Shown one piece after another: positions 45,511-57,549 of a DNA stretch of 64,000 bases. Below the pieces are notes generated by a model that was given only the letters and a program-made list of their open reading frames with translations, was not told where the DNA came from and searched no databases. How positions within the stretch are numbered: position 1 is the stretch's first letter; every line of letters starts with the position of its first letter. The DNA is from Tulasnella sp. 424 (lineage: Eukaryota; Basidiomycota; Agaricomycetes; Cantharellales; Tulasnellaceae), in NCBI GenBank assembly GCA_019633425.1, contig WSUB01000190.1:3951-67950 (forward strand), read 5' to 3'. The translations under genes and the position numbers were made by a program.

Positions 45511-48500
45511 GGTGAATTCCATCAAAGCTGCATACACTCCACCTCTGCCATAGGGGCTGGTGTCGTCCAAACGAATGCTGCCTGAAATTGCCCCAGCTCT
45601 ATCAGGTTCATGTGTTGATATCTGACCGAGGGTTTGCAGGTGTCTTAGCTGGGCGATGCCCGGCGGAGCAGTTCCAACAATCATGGCCCATGACAAGTGC
45701 AGAACGAGAAGAGGATTATTGAGCCATGACTACTGAAATTCATATTCTGATTGAAGAGTGTACAGGTATATAGCTGGATTATATGGGTCTGAATTGCAAG
45801 GTCTGGGTCGCGAACATTGAGGAGCGTCGTCCGATCAGTCGGGAGCGGCCAACAACGAAAGAAGTAGGCAAGCTTACAATAACTTCCCATCCTGCGCGAG
45901 GCTTATCCACGTCTGTCGGAGTAAGGCAAAGTCGGATGAACGAGTTCTCACGCAAAACAAAATTCAAACCGGGGTTCGCTATAGAAGCAGTTAGCTCGAA
46001 GAGCTGGGCGTGGGCATGTGTGCAGAATCGGTTTACCGTCGTCCTCAGTGTGCCAGTAAGATCGGATGGTATTATCCTCATAAACTCTCCACATCACGTG
46101 CTGGGTTGGGCCATTGCAACTCGTCCAAGATCCAACAATCTCATTCGTGGAACTGCTCGTGCCCAAATTCAGGGAGGCGAAACTACAGTGTGATTTGTAC
46201 AACAGAATCAGTATTCGCAATAGAGACTGGCTAGCGGAAGAGGACTCACTTGGGAAACAAGGGCTTCTCGTTCTCTTTGACCGGAGAGAACCAAGATGCG
46301 GAGAGGTAAGATAACCTATTGGTAGGGAAGGGATACTTCGAGTGCGGGTATCCAGGCCTAGCATTCTGCAACGGCGTTGACAGGTTAGCAAATAAAAGAA
46401 TGAAAGGTCTGTAGTCAGCTTTTCTCACTAAAGCCTCAATAGCACCGCAGGTGGTGCCAGGTGGAACATATCGAACAACCAGTGCTTCTGCTATCTCGAT
46501 TGTGATGGGAAGATTGCCTAGCTTGTCCGCTTCCTTAGGGACGAACCCTAGAACGGTGCCATTTCCGTCTACAGCGACGATCCACCCGATACGCGCCGGT
46601 CCTCGGAGATCGTCATCATCAGTAAGATCCAGTGATCTGCCCTCAGCGGCTATAGAGGGTGTATGGAGGGACCGCCCAAATCCATAAATTGTACTCGATC
46701 ATGAGCAGACGCCCAGAATGTCTCATGGCATAGCACTTACGAACAAGCCGATTGGAAGCATTACTGACTGGAGATGTAAAGCCCGACATGGTAATTTGCT
46801 ACGAGCTGGGAAGATATCGGTGAGGAGTTGAAATCTTTGAGGTATGGGGAAGTTAAGACGACACAAACGCTGGCTTTTAAAGGCGCATCTGGGTCAAGAG
46901 CACGCCAATGGGAAGCGGCTGGAAGGATGCAGCATGTCCACCAGCAGGGAGTGGTAATAGAACCATCCGGGAGGACAGCCGCATGAACACCGGAAAGTGC
47001 CGAGCTCTGCCCTTTCTTCTGACTCAAGGTTGTAGCTCACAGCACGAAAGTTCGACAAGCAGCACTCTACCCTACTCGGGGCACGTTTAGATGGATATAA
47101 CGATCGACGGACCAGAGAGATTCTTTTGGGGGATTGCATACAGCAAATAAAAGTGAGGCCAAGACCAGCCCTGCGACGCGCTCCCCGCACTGGGGCTGAC
47201 AGTTGTTCGTAGAAGCAGGAACCCAATAGAATGGATCTTATCCATTCAAAGAAAGAGCTTATCGGGCATAGCCATGGGGCCAGTCAGGTGCGAATCACCA
47301 GATGCCCTCGAGGGAGGAGTTCGTGCTCCAGCCTTCGAGGACTTGTCTAATGAGAATGACAGCCATATACCAACGGAAGCAAAAGCAACGATGGTATGGT
47401 CCGAACCCATAATGCTGTGCGTCTAAATCGCAGAAGGTCCCTAAACTGACAGCCAAACCCGATTCCAGCGACGAATGCCTCCCAAGGTAGCCTTATCCAA
47501 CAAAGTGATACCCAGGTGTCGAGAGAACCGACAGCATTACATAAACGAAGATGAGCTGAGACCGATGTTGGTTTTTCGTCTTTCCCCCGGGAAGGGATTT
47601 ACTGGTAATCTTGGCCTAACGCGAAACAGTTCAGGTGGCTTGGAGACACGAGGGTCTATCATCCTCGTGAAGGAAAATTTTGAAGGTTGAACGCATCGAT
47701 GAAAAAAGATCTTCTGTGATCCGTTGCGTAGAACAAACGAATTAAATTGCGCAACAAAGATGTGGAGGATCGAACACGCACCGGTCGCTTAAGACCCTCT
47801 CATCACGTTGCATCGATGCACGGGATCCTGATGTATGTGGCCATCATTCGATTGAGCGAGATGTTGAACGGTTTCCTAAATGGAAAACTACCCCGTGGAC
47901 GACAAAGCGGACGTAGCACACGCCCAGTATGAGGAGATAACTAAAGTATCAAGCAATTATTATGGTGATTCGTGTCCAGATGGGGATGTACAACGTACCT
48001 CTCGTCGTTGATCTCGTCCTCGCCACGCTCCAACATGAGCAGGTCTATGGGCGGAGACTGATAGAACGATAGTCTCCTGTATAGAATAATTAGTTACGAG
48101 CTCATCGGTAAGCTTTGGGGCTGCTCTCAGGGATATCTGGGAATTATCGACGAAGGGTGGTGGTGGTGAAGGGCAGACCTCAGTCCAGCCGGAAATCCTG
48201 GCGATCAAGTTGCGGCATCCAACAACACGTGGGAAGGCTACCGGGCGCCGCAACTCATGAACGGTGACGACCGCAGAAAGCCGATGCAACTCGGGTTCTT
48301 CCGATGTATCACTTACATGCCGAGGCAATGAACACACAAGGAACTCTAACGAGGATGTTGCAAGGATTAGTACTCGAGTACCGCTGTCTAATTCTAGGTG
48401 GGCTGGCTCGAGCTAAACCAAACAAGGGACCCGAGTCACCGTTCATTATACAATAGAAGCACGAAACGGGTTCCTGCTTAATTACTCGGTCGTAGTTTTA

Positions 48501-49310
48501 GGGAAACGTTACGAACACACCGTACCAGCGTCTAGACGAGGAGAACCTGCGATCGATCTTTCTTTTTCGCCTCACGGAGATCTTCAGTGATTGAACTTGA
48601 CAACCTCACTGGAGCACTTCATCAAGGCGACAGCCACTCGGTGTTCTAAAACTATCTCGGAGGGTTTAACGCTGCCGATGAGTGACCCAAATACACCGCA
48701 AACCGGCGGAAATTCTAATTTGGTCAACCCTCTTCGCTTATATTCGTTGACTCTATATGGGCGGAGAAGATCGGATAGCAGGACGGGAAGATGGGAGACC
48801 TAGAACCTGCCAACTTGGAGAACTAGCGCTCGTAGACCTGAAATTCTCGTCGCACCAGTCTCAACCACGACGCATGGGCGCCACGCCCAGGTCAGGCCCT
48901 CTTTTACTCATGCTTCGAGGAGCTTCGAGATAGACCTCCCGCGCCCAAAGGAAGTACAGATACAACGTCCCACCAAGCTGGGTTCGGCTCACCTAACCTT
49001 TTGAATCGTTTGTGTCAAAGTCGGAAGCAGCCCTCCCAGGTGGGTGTCCAATTGCGACATAGATGAACTCCCAAAACGAAAGGTTGATCGAGACGTCTTG
49101 GGTTGATGCTAACGGTGAGGCCCGTTAACCTTCGCGGAGAGGCACAGCAGCTGAAACAGGAAGTTGGGCAGAGCGCCTTTTCTCGACAGAAAAGAAGGTC
49201 CAGGGAGTTGAGACCGAAGCTCGACAGGTCAAAAACGTGATATCAAGGTTGAAAGCTGTAGCCAGGTGGCGGCGAGACCTCGGGACGAGTGTAATCCAGT
49301 TTGAAGCATC
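45511..49310. repeat. Tandem duplication, unit 2 (about 3.8 kb)
   Basis: Second copy of 41757-45497. Similarity ends shortly before the BolA-like gene. Confidence 0.8.
45779..46789 (-). CDS. Domain X protein without gag-like module, third copy (218 aa)
   Basis: Six exons (49, 221, 116, 146, 101, 24 nt) sum to 657 nt. The N-terminus is MSGFTSPVSNASNRLV plus an acidic stretch (LDLTDDDDLRGPAR). Domain X: GWIVAVDGNGTVLGFVPKEA, IAEALVVRYVPPGTTCGAI, YLSASWFSPVKENEKPLFP, FASLNLGTSSSTNEIVGSW, NGPTQHVMWRVYEDNTI, ANPGLNFVLRENSFIRLC, RAGWEVI and TLQFRPI. It is close to the 42281 copy, with intact splice sites. Its intron positions coincide with those inside domain X of the gag-like fusion genes. Cytosolic or nuclear location is likely, since no targeting signal is seen. 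Function unknown. Confidence 0.82.
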
Positions 49311-49522
49311 GGCCCGTTAAACAATGAATATTGGTAAGAAAAGCTCTAAATCCGTATCACAATAGCGTGGTGTAAATTGAGCGCAACTACGGAAGAAGTT
49401 TTGCTCGCAATTCGCTCTATCCCTTTTTCGTAGTTGATCAGCTCGTCCCGATGGCTGGACTTGGTCGAGTTAGGTGGATCTTCAGGGAGCTGACCACCGG
49501 GTATGTGAGGGCCCAGAAGGAT
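46790..49522. other. Non-coding part of duplication unit 2, and flank of the BolA-like gene
   Basis: 2.7 kb without a supported gene. The hairpin-like string CTCGAGGGAGGAG ... CTCCAGCCTTCGAG lies at about 47308-47341. Confidence 0.5.
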
Positions 49523-50109
49523 CTATGAATCAACCGCCGTCTTGAGCTGTGATAGCGGACACGATAATTTGTGTTTAGTCAGAACTGAACTGGGAGGGAA
49601 CGGTGAGGGGAACTAAAAAAAACCTACTTGCAAACCGTGAATCCCTTCAATTTCCTTCTTCAATTCCTGTTGTACCAACTGATGCTGCTTCACCATCGAA
49701 AGTCCCTTGAAAGCAGAGGAAGCTATTGAAATAGCATAGAAGGTCCCGCAACCACCTGAAATGAAAAGATTCCCAAGACGTGGCCAGACATTAATAAGCG
49801 TTCGGCATTTGGTGCCCCACCCAGAGTGTAGAACGACACAGGTTAGTTAGGCTTACCCGAGACATCTTGAACGTCCAATCTACTAGGATTAAACTTATCC
49901 TGCAGCTTTTGCCGAATCAACGCTTCTCCTCTCGCTCCATCTGCCGCGCTTTGTAATGGATCGGCATCCTGCTCTGCTGCGACGACCGCGGACGCGGCGA
50001 ACGTCCGTCGAGGCTGTGATGCCGAGTTCCATAAATGCGACCTTAATGCGGACGTTTGCGTTGGTGCCCGTGAAGCTGTTCGTCGGATGAGGGATTGAAG
50101 TGCGGACAT
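49523..50109 (-). CDS. BolA-like protein, probably mitochondrial
   Basis: BolA proteins partner monothiol glutaredoxins in iron-sulfur cluster transfer. Start at 50109. The N-terminus (MSALQSLIRRTASRAPTQTS, further Arg and no acidic residues for about 35 positions) looks like a mitochondrial presequence. The BolA domain follows: GEALIRQKLQDKFNPSRLDV, then across an intron DVSG-GCGTFYAISIASSAF, KGLSMVKQHQLVQQELK, IEGIHGLQ and a last exon LKTAVDS ending at 49523. The conserved Cys in GGCGTFY and the His in KQHQLV suit a cluster-ligand role. The mitochondrial BOLA3/Bol3 branch is likely but not certain. Confidence 0.88.
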
Positions 50110-50406
50110 TTCGGGGTTCTTTTTGAAAAGTTGGTGTGTGCGTGGAGAGAAGAGATAATGGCCGAGTTGTGATGTCAGTCGTTTCCGAAATTTCTGACAC
50201 CCTTCCCTCGGTGCGTGGGAGGAACGCCACATGAGGTAAACACCGGGTTCTATGTTTTCGACAGCGAATGGCGGCGAAGGTATTTGCAAGAGGGGGAAGG
50301 TCAAACAGTATACAAAAACAGACGTTAGATGGGTATTTACGTGGTACACAAAGAGATCAGCAATAAGAATACAATGACCCCCAACTCATCAAACATCACA
50401 ACAACC

Positions 50407-51342
50407 TCACCCCTCCACCCTCTTCGCACCAACCAAATCACCCGCCTCGCCAAACGTCCTCAACTCCTCCTCCGCATCGACCATCGTAGCTTCTTTCGCT
50501 TTTCCTTTACCGGACCCTTTACCAGCAGCTTCCTCTCGTTCGACGTTGGTCTTGACCGCCCAGTCCATGTAACCCGCATGAGTCGTCCAGACCGGTTGAG
50601 TTGGATCCGGAGCGTCGATAGTTGGTGGAGGTGCCGAGGGGAGAGAGGTTACGCGGTTGAGCAGGGTTTGGATCTCTTCGGGGACTGAATGGTGGGTTTG
50701 GTGTGAGCTGTCGAGATACCCGAACGGAAAACAAAAAGGTAATACGCACGTGACACGGTATCCTTCACGGTGGATAGGAAGCGTAGTTTCTCTAGTCGGG
50801 CTTCGGAAGTAGCTGTTCGAGCGTTCGATAATCGCACAGCGAGTAACATCCGCGCTTTTAGTCGTTTTTGCTACGAACAGTCGCGTGTCGTCAGCTTGGA
50901 AATCGGTCCCCGCCGAACATAATGGTGCACTCACCGCATCAACTTTAGCTCTCAACTCCTCGATCTCCTTATTCAAGGCATTCTCCTCTTGTTCCGTAGC
51001 CGTAAGGTCCAACCCAGTCTGATGTGGTAGGACAATCGGGACCTCTTCCGGGTTAGGCAACGCAAACACGTTCTTCAAACTCCACAACTCGAACGCATCA
51101 AAGGCCTTGTCCAAGTGACTTTGCAATAGCGTCTGGAACGCGACTAAGCCAGCGTAAGCTTCGTTCTGGTCTTCGATCGGTCTGCCGGGCAACCAGTTCG
51201 TGTCGAGGTAGGTTTCGAGTGCGCCGGTGGCTTTGGCGATCGCGTCATATCCGATATCGAGCAAGTCGTCTACGAGAAGCTGAGGTGCGAATCCTAAGAT
51301 GTCGGGGAGGATCGTTTGTTGAATCGGAGATAGACCCGGCAT
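50407..51342 (-). CDS. mis12: MIS12/MTW1-like kinetochore protein
   Basis: MIS12 forms the four-subunit complex that links inner centromere proteins to the NDC80 complex. The ATG at 51342 gives MPGLSPIQQTILPDILGFAP, then QLLVDDLLDIGYDAIAKATG and ALETYLDTNWLP, which fit the N-terminal region of the MIS12 family. A central acidic/coiled-coil-like part follows (EQEENALNKEIEELRAKVDA), then a less conserved C-terminus. The whole span is nearly one open frame, but GTGAGT after VDA and the junction before VPEEIQTLLNRV look like introns, so the exact protein is uncertain there. The stop TGA is at 50407. It is co-directional with the BolA-like gene, about 300 bp upstream of that gene's start. Confidence 0.75.
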   Translation of the reverse strand: MPGLSPIQQTILPDILGFAPQLLVDDLLDIGYDAIAKATGALETYLDTNWLPGRPIEDQNEAYAGLVAFQTLLQSHLDKAFDAFELWSLKNVFALPNPEEVPIVLPHQTGLDLTATEQEENALNKEIEELRAKVDAVSAPLCSAGTDFQADDTRLFVAKTTKSADVTRCAIIERSNSYFRSPTRETTLPIHREGYRVTCVLPFCFPFGYLDSSHQTHHSVPEEIQTLLNRVTSLPSAPPPTIDAPDPTQPVWTTHAGYMDWAVKTNVEREEAAGKGSGKGKAKEATMVDAEEELRTFGEAGDLVGAKRVEG

Positions 51343-52119
51343 GGCTACTTTCAACTCCCTCTAGATGAGCACGTGCGGTGGTGGTTGCAGGTCGAAAGGT
51401 TGACCAATGTTTGGCTTGTTTGGTTTGGAAAACGAACATGACGCGATTTAATGGTCTTGAGAAAAAGCGGCGACTGCGAAGAGACCGACACGCCAGGGGT
51501 TGTGCTGTGTAAGATTTGAAACCTGACTGGACCCCGAGGCCGCCGCCGGCTAATTAATCCCCCTCACCTTCGCCCTCCACCTAAGCATCGCCCGTATTGC
51601 TGGTTTTTATCTTCGGGATCGACATTCAGAAACCCGTTGATACTGCGCACGCAGCGTTCTTGTGTTATCTGGGGCAGATTTTTTAGGTGTGAGGTGTTAT
51701 TGCGTTGGGTGAACGAGTGGCCCCACCAAAAGTACACGGATACGTGAGTCCCGGTATGGAGTCTAAATGAATTGCTCCTGTTTACACTCACGATATAAAT
51801 ATCAGTCTTCTCTATTCGTGATCGCCATCCCTCAACACTCTCAGGACGATCTCCCCAGGCGTTCTATATACAGTCGAGGGACGACGTCACTATTCTTGGA
51901 ATCCATCGCAACGCTGCTATAAACGACACACACGGACCGCAAACGCCCTCTCAACCACGACCTTCTACTTCCAATACTCACTTCCAGTCAATTCTCTAAT
52001 CGTCTTCAACAATCCTTGACACGCTGTACAAACGCCTCGGTCTCCCATCATAGGGCGAGGCTATCACACACTACATCATCATTCCCCACTCTACCTCCAT
52101 CACCCAACCCAGCACAAAA
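51343..52119. promoter_or_regulatory. Divergent intergenic region between MIS12-like and DOMON genes
   Basis: 0.78 kb separating divergent starts, so it must contain both promoters. No sharp TATA element is assignable with confidence and no other gene is seen. Confidence 0.5.
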
Positions 52120-54297
52120 ATGCTCCTGCCAACACTCGCATTCCTCTCAACACTTCTCGCCAGTTCGCAAGCCGCGACGGGTGGCCAAGTTTGTGCATCC
52201 GTGAGTTTTCCAAACGGGTCCGCTTCCCTGAATGGACCCTCGGTGGTTCTAACTTCTCCCGACACCCAACGTTGACCACTGGCCATCCCAACCCTCCCCA
52301 ACAGAATCTCTGCGTCAACGCTATTGTCGAAGGGCAAACAGTAACCTGTGAGTATCCCTTTCCCTTCGAATATGCCGGGTATACGTTTCAGGCACTTCCG
52401 GGCCATTGAGGGGAGAATTCGCGGACGTGGGATTGGCTGATGCCGCCCATGGCACATACGTGTGCCGTGATCTCATTCTTTGCCAAGTGCCAAGAAGCGG
52501 CACCTCCGTTTCGATCGTATGGCGGACCTTCCATCCGCAGCAACCATCGAAGAAACCCCTCCACCGTTTATCTTCGTTGTCGCATTTTCTGTTTATCCCC
52601 TCTTTTTTGGGTTATGGCGGAAATCACGTGCGCTGACCTCTTCGATGTCGTCATGCTGTGCAACACGCACACACACAACAGATCAACTCGTCTCGCAAAT
52701 TGGATTCGAGCAGTTAGGATGGATGGCTATCGGATTTGGATCGCAGATGCCCGACACCCCCATTGTCGTTACTTGGCCCAACGATGATGGCTCCATTACG
52801 CTCTCCCAACGGCAAGCTCCTGCGCATATCATGCCCACCGTCGTCGCGAATCCGACACAAAAGGCTACTCTAGCTTGGGACAACTCTATCGTACGCTCCA
52901 TTTTTAGTGCTGATTATCTCCCGGGCATCGCCGAACCCTGACCCTGCCTGACTATTTCCAGCTCGCCACGAATTCGACTGCCATCGCATTTAAGCAATCG
53001 GTTCCGACTTCATCTCTCAACGCCGTACCTCTCATTTGGGCATACTCAAGTCAACGGCCTCCTTCAAGTGCCGTCGATGCTCCTCTCGTGCAACATGACA
53101 ACATGGGCACGTTCTCCATCGACCTGACACAACCCGTCAACGCCCTCCCCACCGGAACACCCGCCATCACCACCGTCATCGGAACGAGCACCCGTGTCAT
53201 CTCTCCAACTCCTACCGGATCCTCATCGAATAGCGGTAATGCAAGTCCCGACGTCGTACTCACTGCATCGCAAAAGAAGATCCGGACGCACGGAATTTTG
53301 ATGAGCGTTGGGTTCTTGGTGCTGCTCCCACTAGGTAGGAGGGAGAGTACAAGGGGTCTCTACGTTTGCTGATCGTTTCTCCTTTTATTTCAAGGGGTTT
53401 TCATTGCCCGGTTCTCGAGAACGATCCCTTTCCTCAAAAACAAGTGGTTCACGGCTCACTGGTTCATCCAGTTCGTCGTATCCAGCCCCATTATCTTTGC
53501 CGGATGGGCCCTCGGATATCAGTTCGCTGGGGATGTACATTTCCGAGATAATCACACTGTGAGCACTTTCGAGATTCCCTCGCCCAGGTACTACAATTCT
53601 GACCCAACCCTCTTTCCATCCTCCAGCGCGCTGGATTAGCCCTCCTCATCCTCTACCTCGTCCAACTGGCCTGGGGTACAATCATTCACTTCTTCAAGCC
53701 GGCTCGCAAACCCCTCCCACCTCTCGCCACCACCACCGCTTCCACGCCCGATGCCGATCCCGAAAAGTCCGCACCTGGCTCGCACCCCCGTCTGCCCACC
53801 GACCAATCCGTCGTCTCGCACCTCCAATCTTCGGCGTCAAGCGACGCTCACGCGACTACCACCGTCGCTCACTCTACCATGGGACTCACGAATAGAGGAA
53901 GGACCCCTATGACCGAACCTTCGGCGGGAGGAACAATGATACCCGCTATCACGGGTCGCCCACCTCAGAATTACGGACACGCGATTCTGGGTTTGGCTAT
54001 TATTGGACTGGCGTTTTATAACGTTCATGAGGGGTATAGTCACGAGTGGCCAAAAGTGTTTGGAACGCCAGTTGGCAGGGTGGCGTTTTTGAGGAGTTTA
54101 CGGGCTTGGTGGATTTCGTGGGTTATCGTAAGTTTCCCTTTCCGTTATCCGAACTTGAGAGAGCGAAGACCTAATCGTGGTCTGCTCTTTTATGATAGAT
54201 CATCCCGTGCGTCTACCTCATTGGTCTGACGTTGTTGCCGAGGCAGTGGAAGCAGGAAACGGACGCTCGGAGGACTTTACCGCAGGGCTCGCAATAG
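52120..54297 (+). CDS. DOMON plus cytochrome b561 membrane protein
   Basis: CyDOM proteins pass electrons across a membrane using a cytochrome b561 core and an extracellular DOMON domain. Start at 52120 with signal peptide MLLPTLAFLSTLLASSQAA. The DOMON part includes GWMAIGFGSQMPDTPIVVTW, SITLSQRQAPAHIMP and AIAFKQSVPTSS. A Ser/Thr/Pro stretch follows, then the b561 core: RTHGILMSVGFLVLLPLG, AHWFIQF, FRDNHT and NYGHAILGLAIIGLA, whose His residues fit the four haem ligands. A long hydrophilic loop rich in Ser/Pro lies between the third and fourth helices of the core. The protein ends in two more hydrophobic segments (ISWVI..., VYLIGLTLL). Stop TAG at 54295. A decayed relative lies at 63249-64000. 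Confidence 0.85.
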
Positions 54298-55201
54298 CCT
54301 TAAAACGCTCTCGGCCGAGGTCGGAAGATCATGTTTCGCTGCTACTTGCCTAATCCTTCTCGGACTACGCTTATCCCTTGAGGACAGTTTTAATGCCGTA
54401 TTATGGACGTATTTGCTTCTTTCTCCTTTCATGTACTCTCCTTGCTAGATGTTTTAAGAGAATTTAATGTAAATCTGATACGCTAGGCTTCGCCACGAAT
54501 CGTGCGTACAATCAGAGGGTGCGGGTTTGTCAAACGAGCGACGTACCTTCGTGCCTACAATCGGAACACCCGAAGTGGGGAGCTTACACATTGGGAAAGG
54601 CTATGAATCGGCTTGGGCGATGCTCAAGCTCCATTTCAAGGTACCGTGTGCTTGTTGAGGTAACCCTCGAAGCGCCAAAGACGTACGCAGAAGGCGTGGC
54701 CCTATTGAACCTTGAATAAATAGATGTCCTATATTCTGCGTGGTGCTGGGTTCAGATTCGATCAAGCTAGACTGCTAGTTGATTATTTTTGACCGTTTGA
54801 GCCCTGCACTTGGCACTGAGTCTTGGAGCAGCCGTCAGTTGGAGCCCCGCTTTTGACCGACTTCTGTAACCAATTCTGGAATTATAATACCAGAATACCG
54901 TACCCCCTACTATTCGTGGGTGTAGTAATACCGTCTGAGAGTACTTCGACCTTCAAATTACTCGCTATCCCGGTCGATCCCCTTGAAGTGATACTTCGAT
55001 TTCTTCATTGAGTCGGCTCCGGCATCGGATCCATAAGACAGCCCGATGAAGATTACAGGAATGAAAAAAGGAACAGAAGGGTATATAAGACCACAAAAGA
55101 GATTGCGTGAAGGGAATGGTTTGTAAACCGAATTATGGATTGCTTACTCTACCGGACTATAGCTAGTCTCCCGAGGGCAGACTAAACACGACTTATGTGG
55201 G
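54298..55201. other. Intergenic region with a flank shared by the kinase genes
   Basis: 54771-55030 matches 60470-60710 (for example GTGATACT and neighbours), showing that the duplication of the kinase gene includes its 3' flank. No gene is supported. Confidence 0.6.
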
Positions 55202-57072
55202 CTAGGGTATGGCGTCGAGATTAATGCCAAGTGCGGTTAGTGCTTGCTTGCTTGCTGTCTCACGAGCTCCCTGCTTGGTGCTTGCGACTGCGGTGTGTAT
55301 GCCGATGCCGCGGCCATTGGAAGAGTTCGTCACTGATGTATTTATCGCGGCCTCAATTAGAATACCTTTGTCTCGGTGATTCGGGAAGAACGGTGGGAGA
55401 GCGTACCAGTGAGCGACGATGTCCAAGTTTCATTATGACGAGGACCTTGTGGAAAAGTGGCTTCTAGGAGGGACACCATTCCTTGCTGCATCATATTGTG
55501 AAGGTGAATGAAATAGCGAGTGTTGGGGGCTTTGGGGGTGATGGGCGAGGTTGGTTCGTTTTGGCTCTCCGGTGCTGGGAGGGATGGAACAGAATTAGGC
55601 GATTGGAAGGAGTGTTCCTCTGGCAGCTCACGGATTCCCTCACCTCCTGGTACAATACTCTTTTGTTTTTTTAACTAAATTCAAGGGTAGAAACAAAGTC
55701 AGCTCGGTGGGTCCTCGAAATATGGTTGTTGCAGCCGGAAGCACTCACTCCGAATTCGACATCACGGATTGTGGGACGCATCCGAGGTTCACGAGCCCAG
55801 CATCGACGCATCAGAGCCCAAGTTGGGTCATTCTGAGGTAACGCTGGATGCTCCGCGAGCGTGGGGTGTTCTTCCCGAACAATCCGAAGAATGATTCTTA
55901 CGGGTGCGTTGATTTGAAAAAAGGGAGGGCTCCCACTCATTACCTTATAAGTTACCGAACCGTAAGTCTGCTGCGCACGCCATATTGTAAAGACATACCG
56001 CTAGCATTAGTCCACCAAAGGCGTACACATCGCTTTCTAAACTCGGCTTGGCATTCGGTTCCAATAATAGCTCAGGTGCCATATATCTGTGACTGCCTTT
56101 AGCTTCGTAGCCAGTAGTCAAGCCAGTCGAAGCATCAGATTCCTGAATGACCCGACTTAAACCAAAATCGGATAATGCTGCCTCGCAAAAACCGTTCATG
56201 AGGACATTCTCCGGTTTGATGTCGCCATGGCAGATGGGAGGCGATTGAGAATGGAGAAAAGCAAGCCCACGCGCAACCTGTACTAACTAGAAGACTTGGA
56301 GTGAGCACGAAGGGAAAAAAAGGTTGGTGGGAAACCCTACCGGTTCCAGTTTTTCGGGCCGAGAGAGGTCGGGATTGTTGTTAAGATATTTCACTAAATC
56401 TCCGTTCTCACACCATTCGCTGACGAGACAAGGTTTGGGCTGGGTCCTGAACCCCAAAAAAGGTTGGACATTTGGGTGACGGAGGCGAGCCCAAACATCC
56501 GCCTCACGTTTCAGGCTCTGCATTCCCGATATAGTGATGATGGTTATTGCGAGTTTGAAGCAGATTTTGTAAGGATTACTCACCTTTTCCCTTCTCTGCT
56601 GTAAGGCGATAGCGTTAGGCAAGAATGACATTGATGTTGGCCGGATCGGCTTCAGTGTTTTGACGGCAACTTCCGTAAGAGTGCCATCGGGACTTCTCCA
56701 TATGCCCCGAAAAATGTCTGCATAGCCACCGGAGAGGAGAGGAGTACCTGGCGCTACCAGGTTTCCTTGAAGTTCTCCGTCGTCCTCCTCGAATGAAGCG
56801 CCGGGTTGGATTGGCGGTTCATCGACCATCCCCAATGAACTGGGATTGCCCGCAACATCGTCTGATTCCACTCTCGTTCCTTTCTGTATCGGATTAGAAA
56901 AAGAGAGTCGTGAGTAATCATGGGGCGGTTAAAATGGTAACCGTACCTCAAGATCTTCCCCAAGTGAATATGAATCACCCTGGCCGAAGTCAAGCTCTTC
57001 CTGAATAACACTCTTTCTCGTGAAAGGATTTATGCTTGGAAAATATTCCGCCATCTCGATAACCTCAGACAT
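55202..57072 (-). CDS. TKL-like protein kinase with C-terminal dsRNA-binding domain (505 aa), copy 1
   Basis: Seven exons (126, 300, 177, 288, 195, 268, 164 nt) sum to 1518 nt in one frame. The kinase domain is at about residues 90-360: glycine loop LSGGYADIFRG, VAVK (Lys117), Glu147 in LKREADVW, catalytic loop HGDIKPENVLM (Asp223, Asn228), DFG (Asp241), APE (271-273). The loop has HGD rather than HRD, so it is a non-RD kinase with all catalytic residues. A Ser/Pro-rich link leads to a dsRBD at about 414-500: YFIHLHNMMQQG, the signature GPRHNETW, then STKQGARETASKQALTAL, matching the family pattern GP-H and K-x-A-x-x-x-A-x-x-x-AL. In metazoa PKR joins the same modules in reverse order. Activation by dsRNA is inference. 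Confidence 0.87.
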
Positions 57073-57549
57073 TGCGGCAGAGATACACGAGGGGGAGGGG
57101 CGGGGTGCAAGGGTCCGCATCTCATTTGCACCTCGGTCACGAGTCTCGCGTCTCATTTGCACCTCGGTCTAGTCTCACGGTTCACGCCAAGACCTACCAC
57201 CAACACAGCCCGACCTGCATTTCATATTATTCTCCTTCTCCCCAAAGTGGGCGCTGAGAATGAATCAAACCCGAACAGCACGGAAATCCAGCTTTATTAC
57301 CGTAGTGAAGCATTGCCTGATATTCATCACTAAAGAGTTGACACGCTTGCTGATTACCTAATCTCACTGGGCTATGAAATACACATGCAACGAGTGTGAT
57401 GCACGTTTCCCGGATGTTCCCAAATACCCCCTGATTTACTTTTACACCAAATTGCATAAAACTCACACTTATATTGAATGGAACAAGTACACTGATGTGA
57501 AATTACGTTCAAATATGAGTTACTTTGTCGGTGATTTTCACCTTCTCGT
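57073..57549. other. Spacer between kinase copies
   Basis: Upstream flank of kinase copy 1; parts recur upstream of copy 3 (57240-57300 versus 63080-63140). No other feature is supported. Confidence 0.5.
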
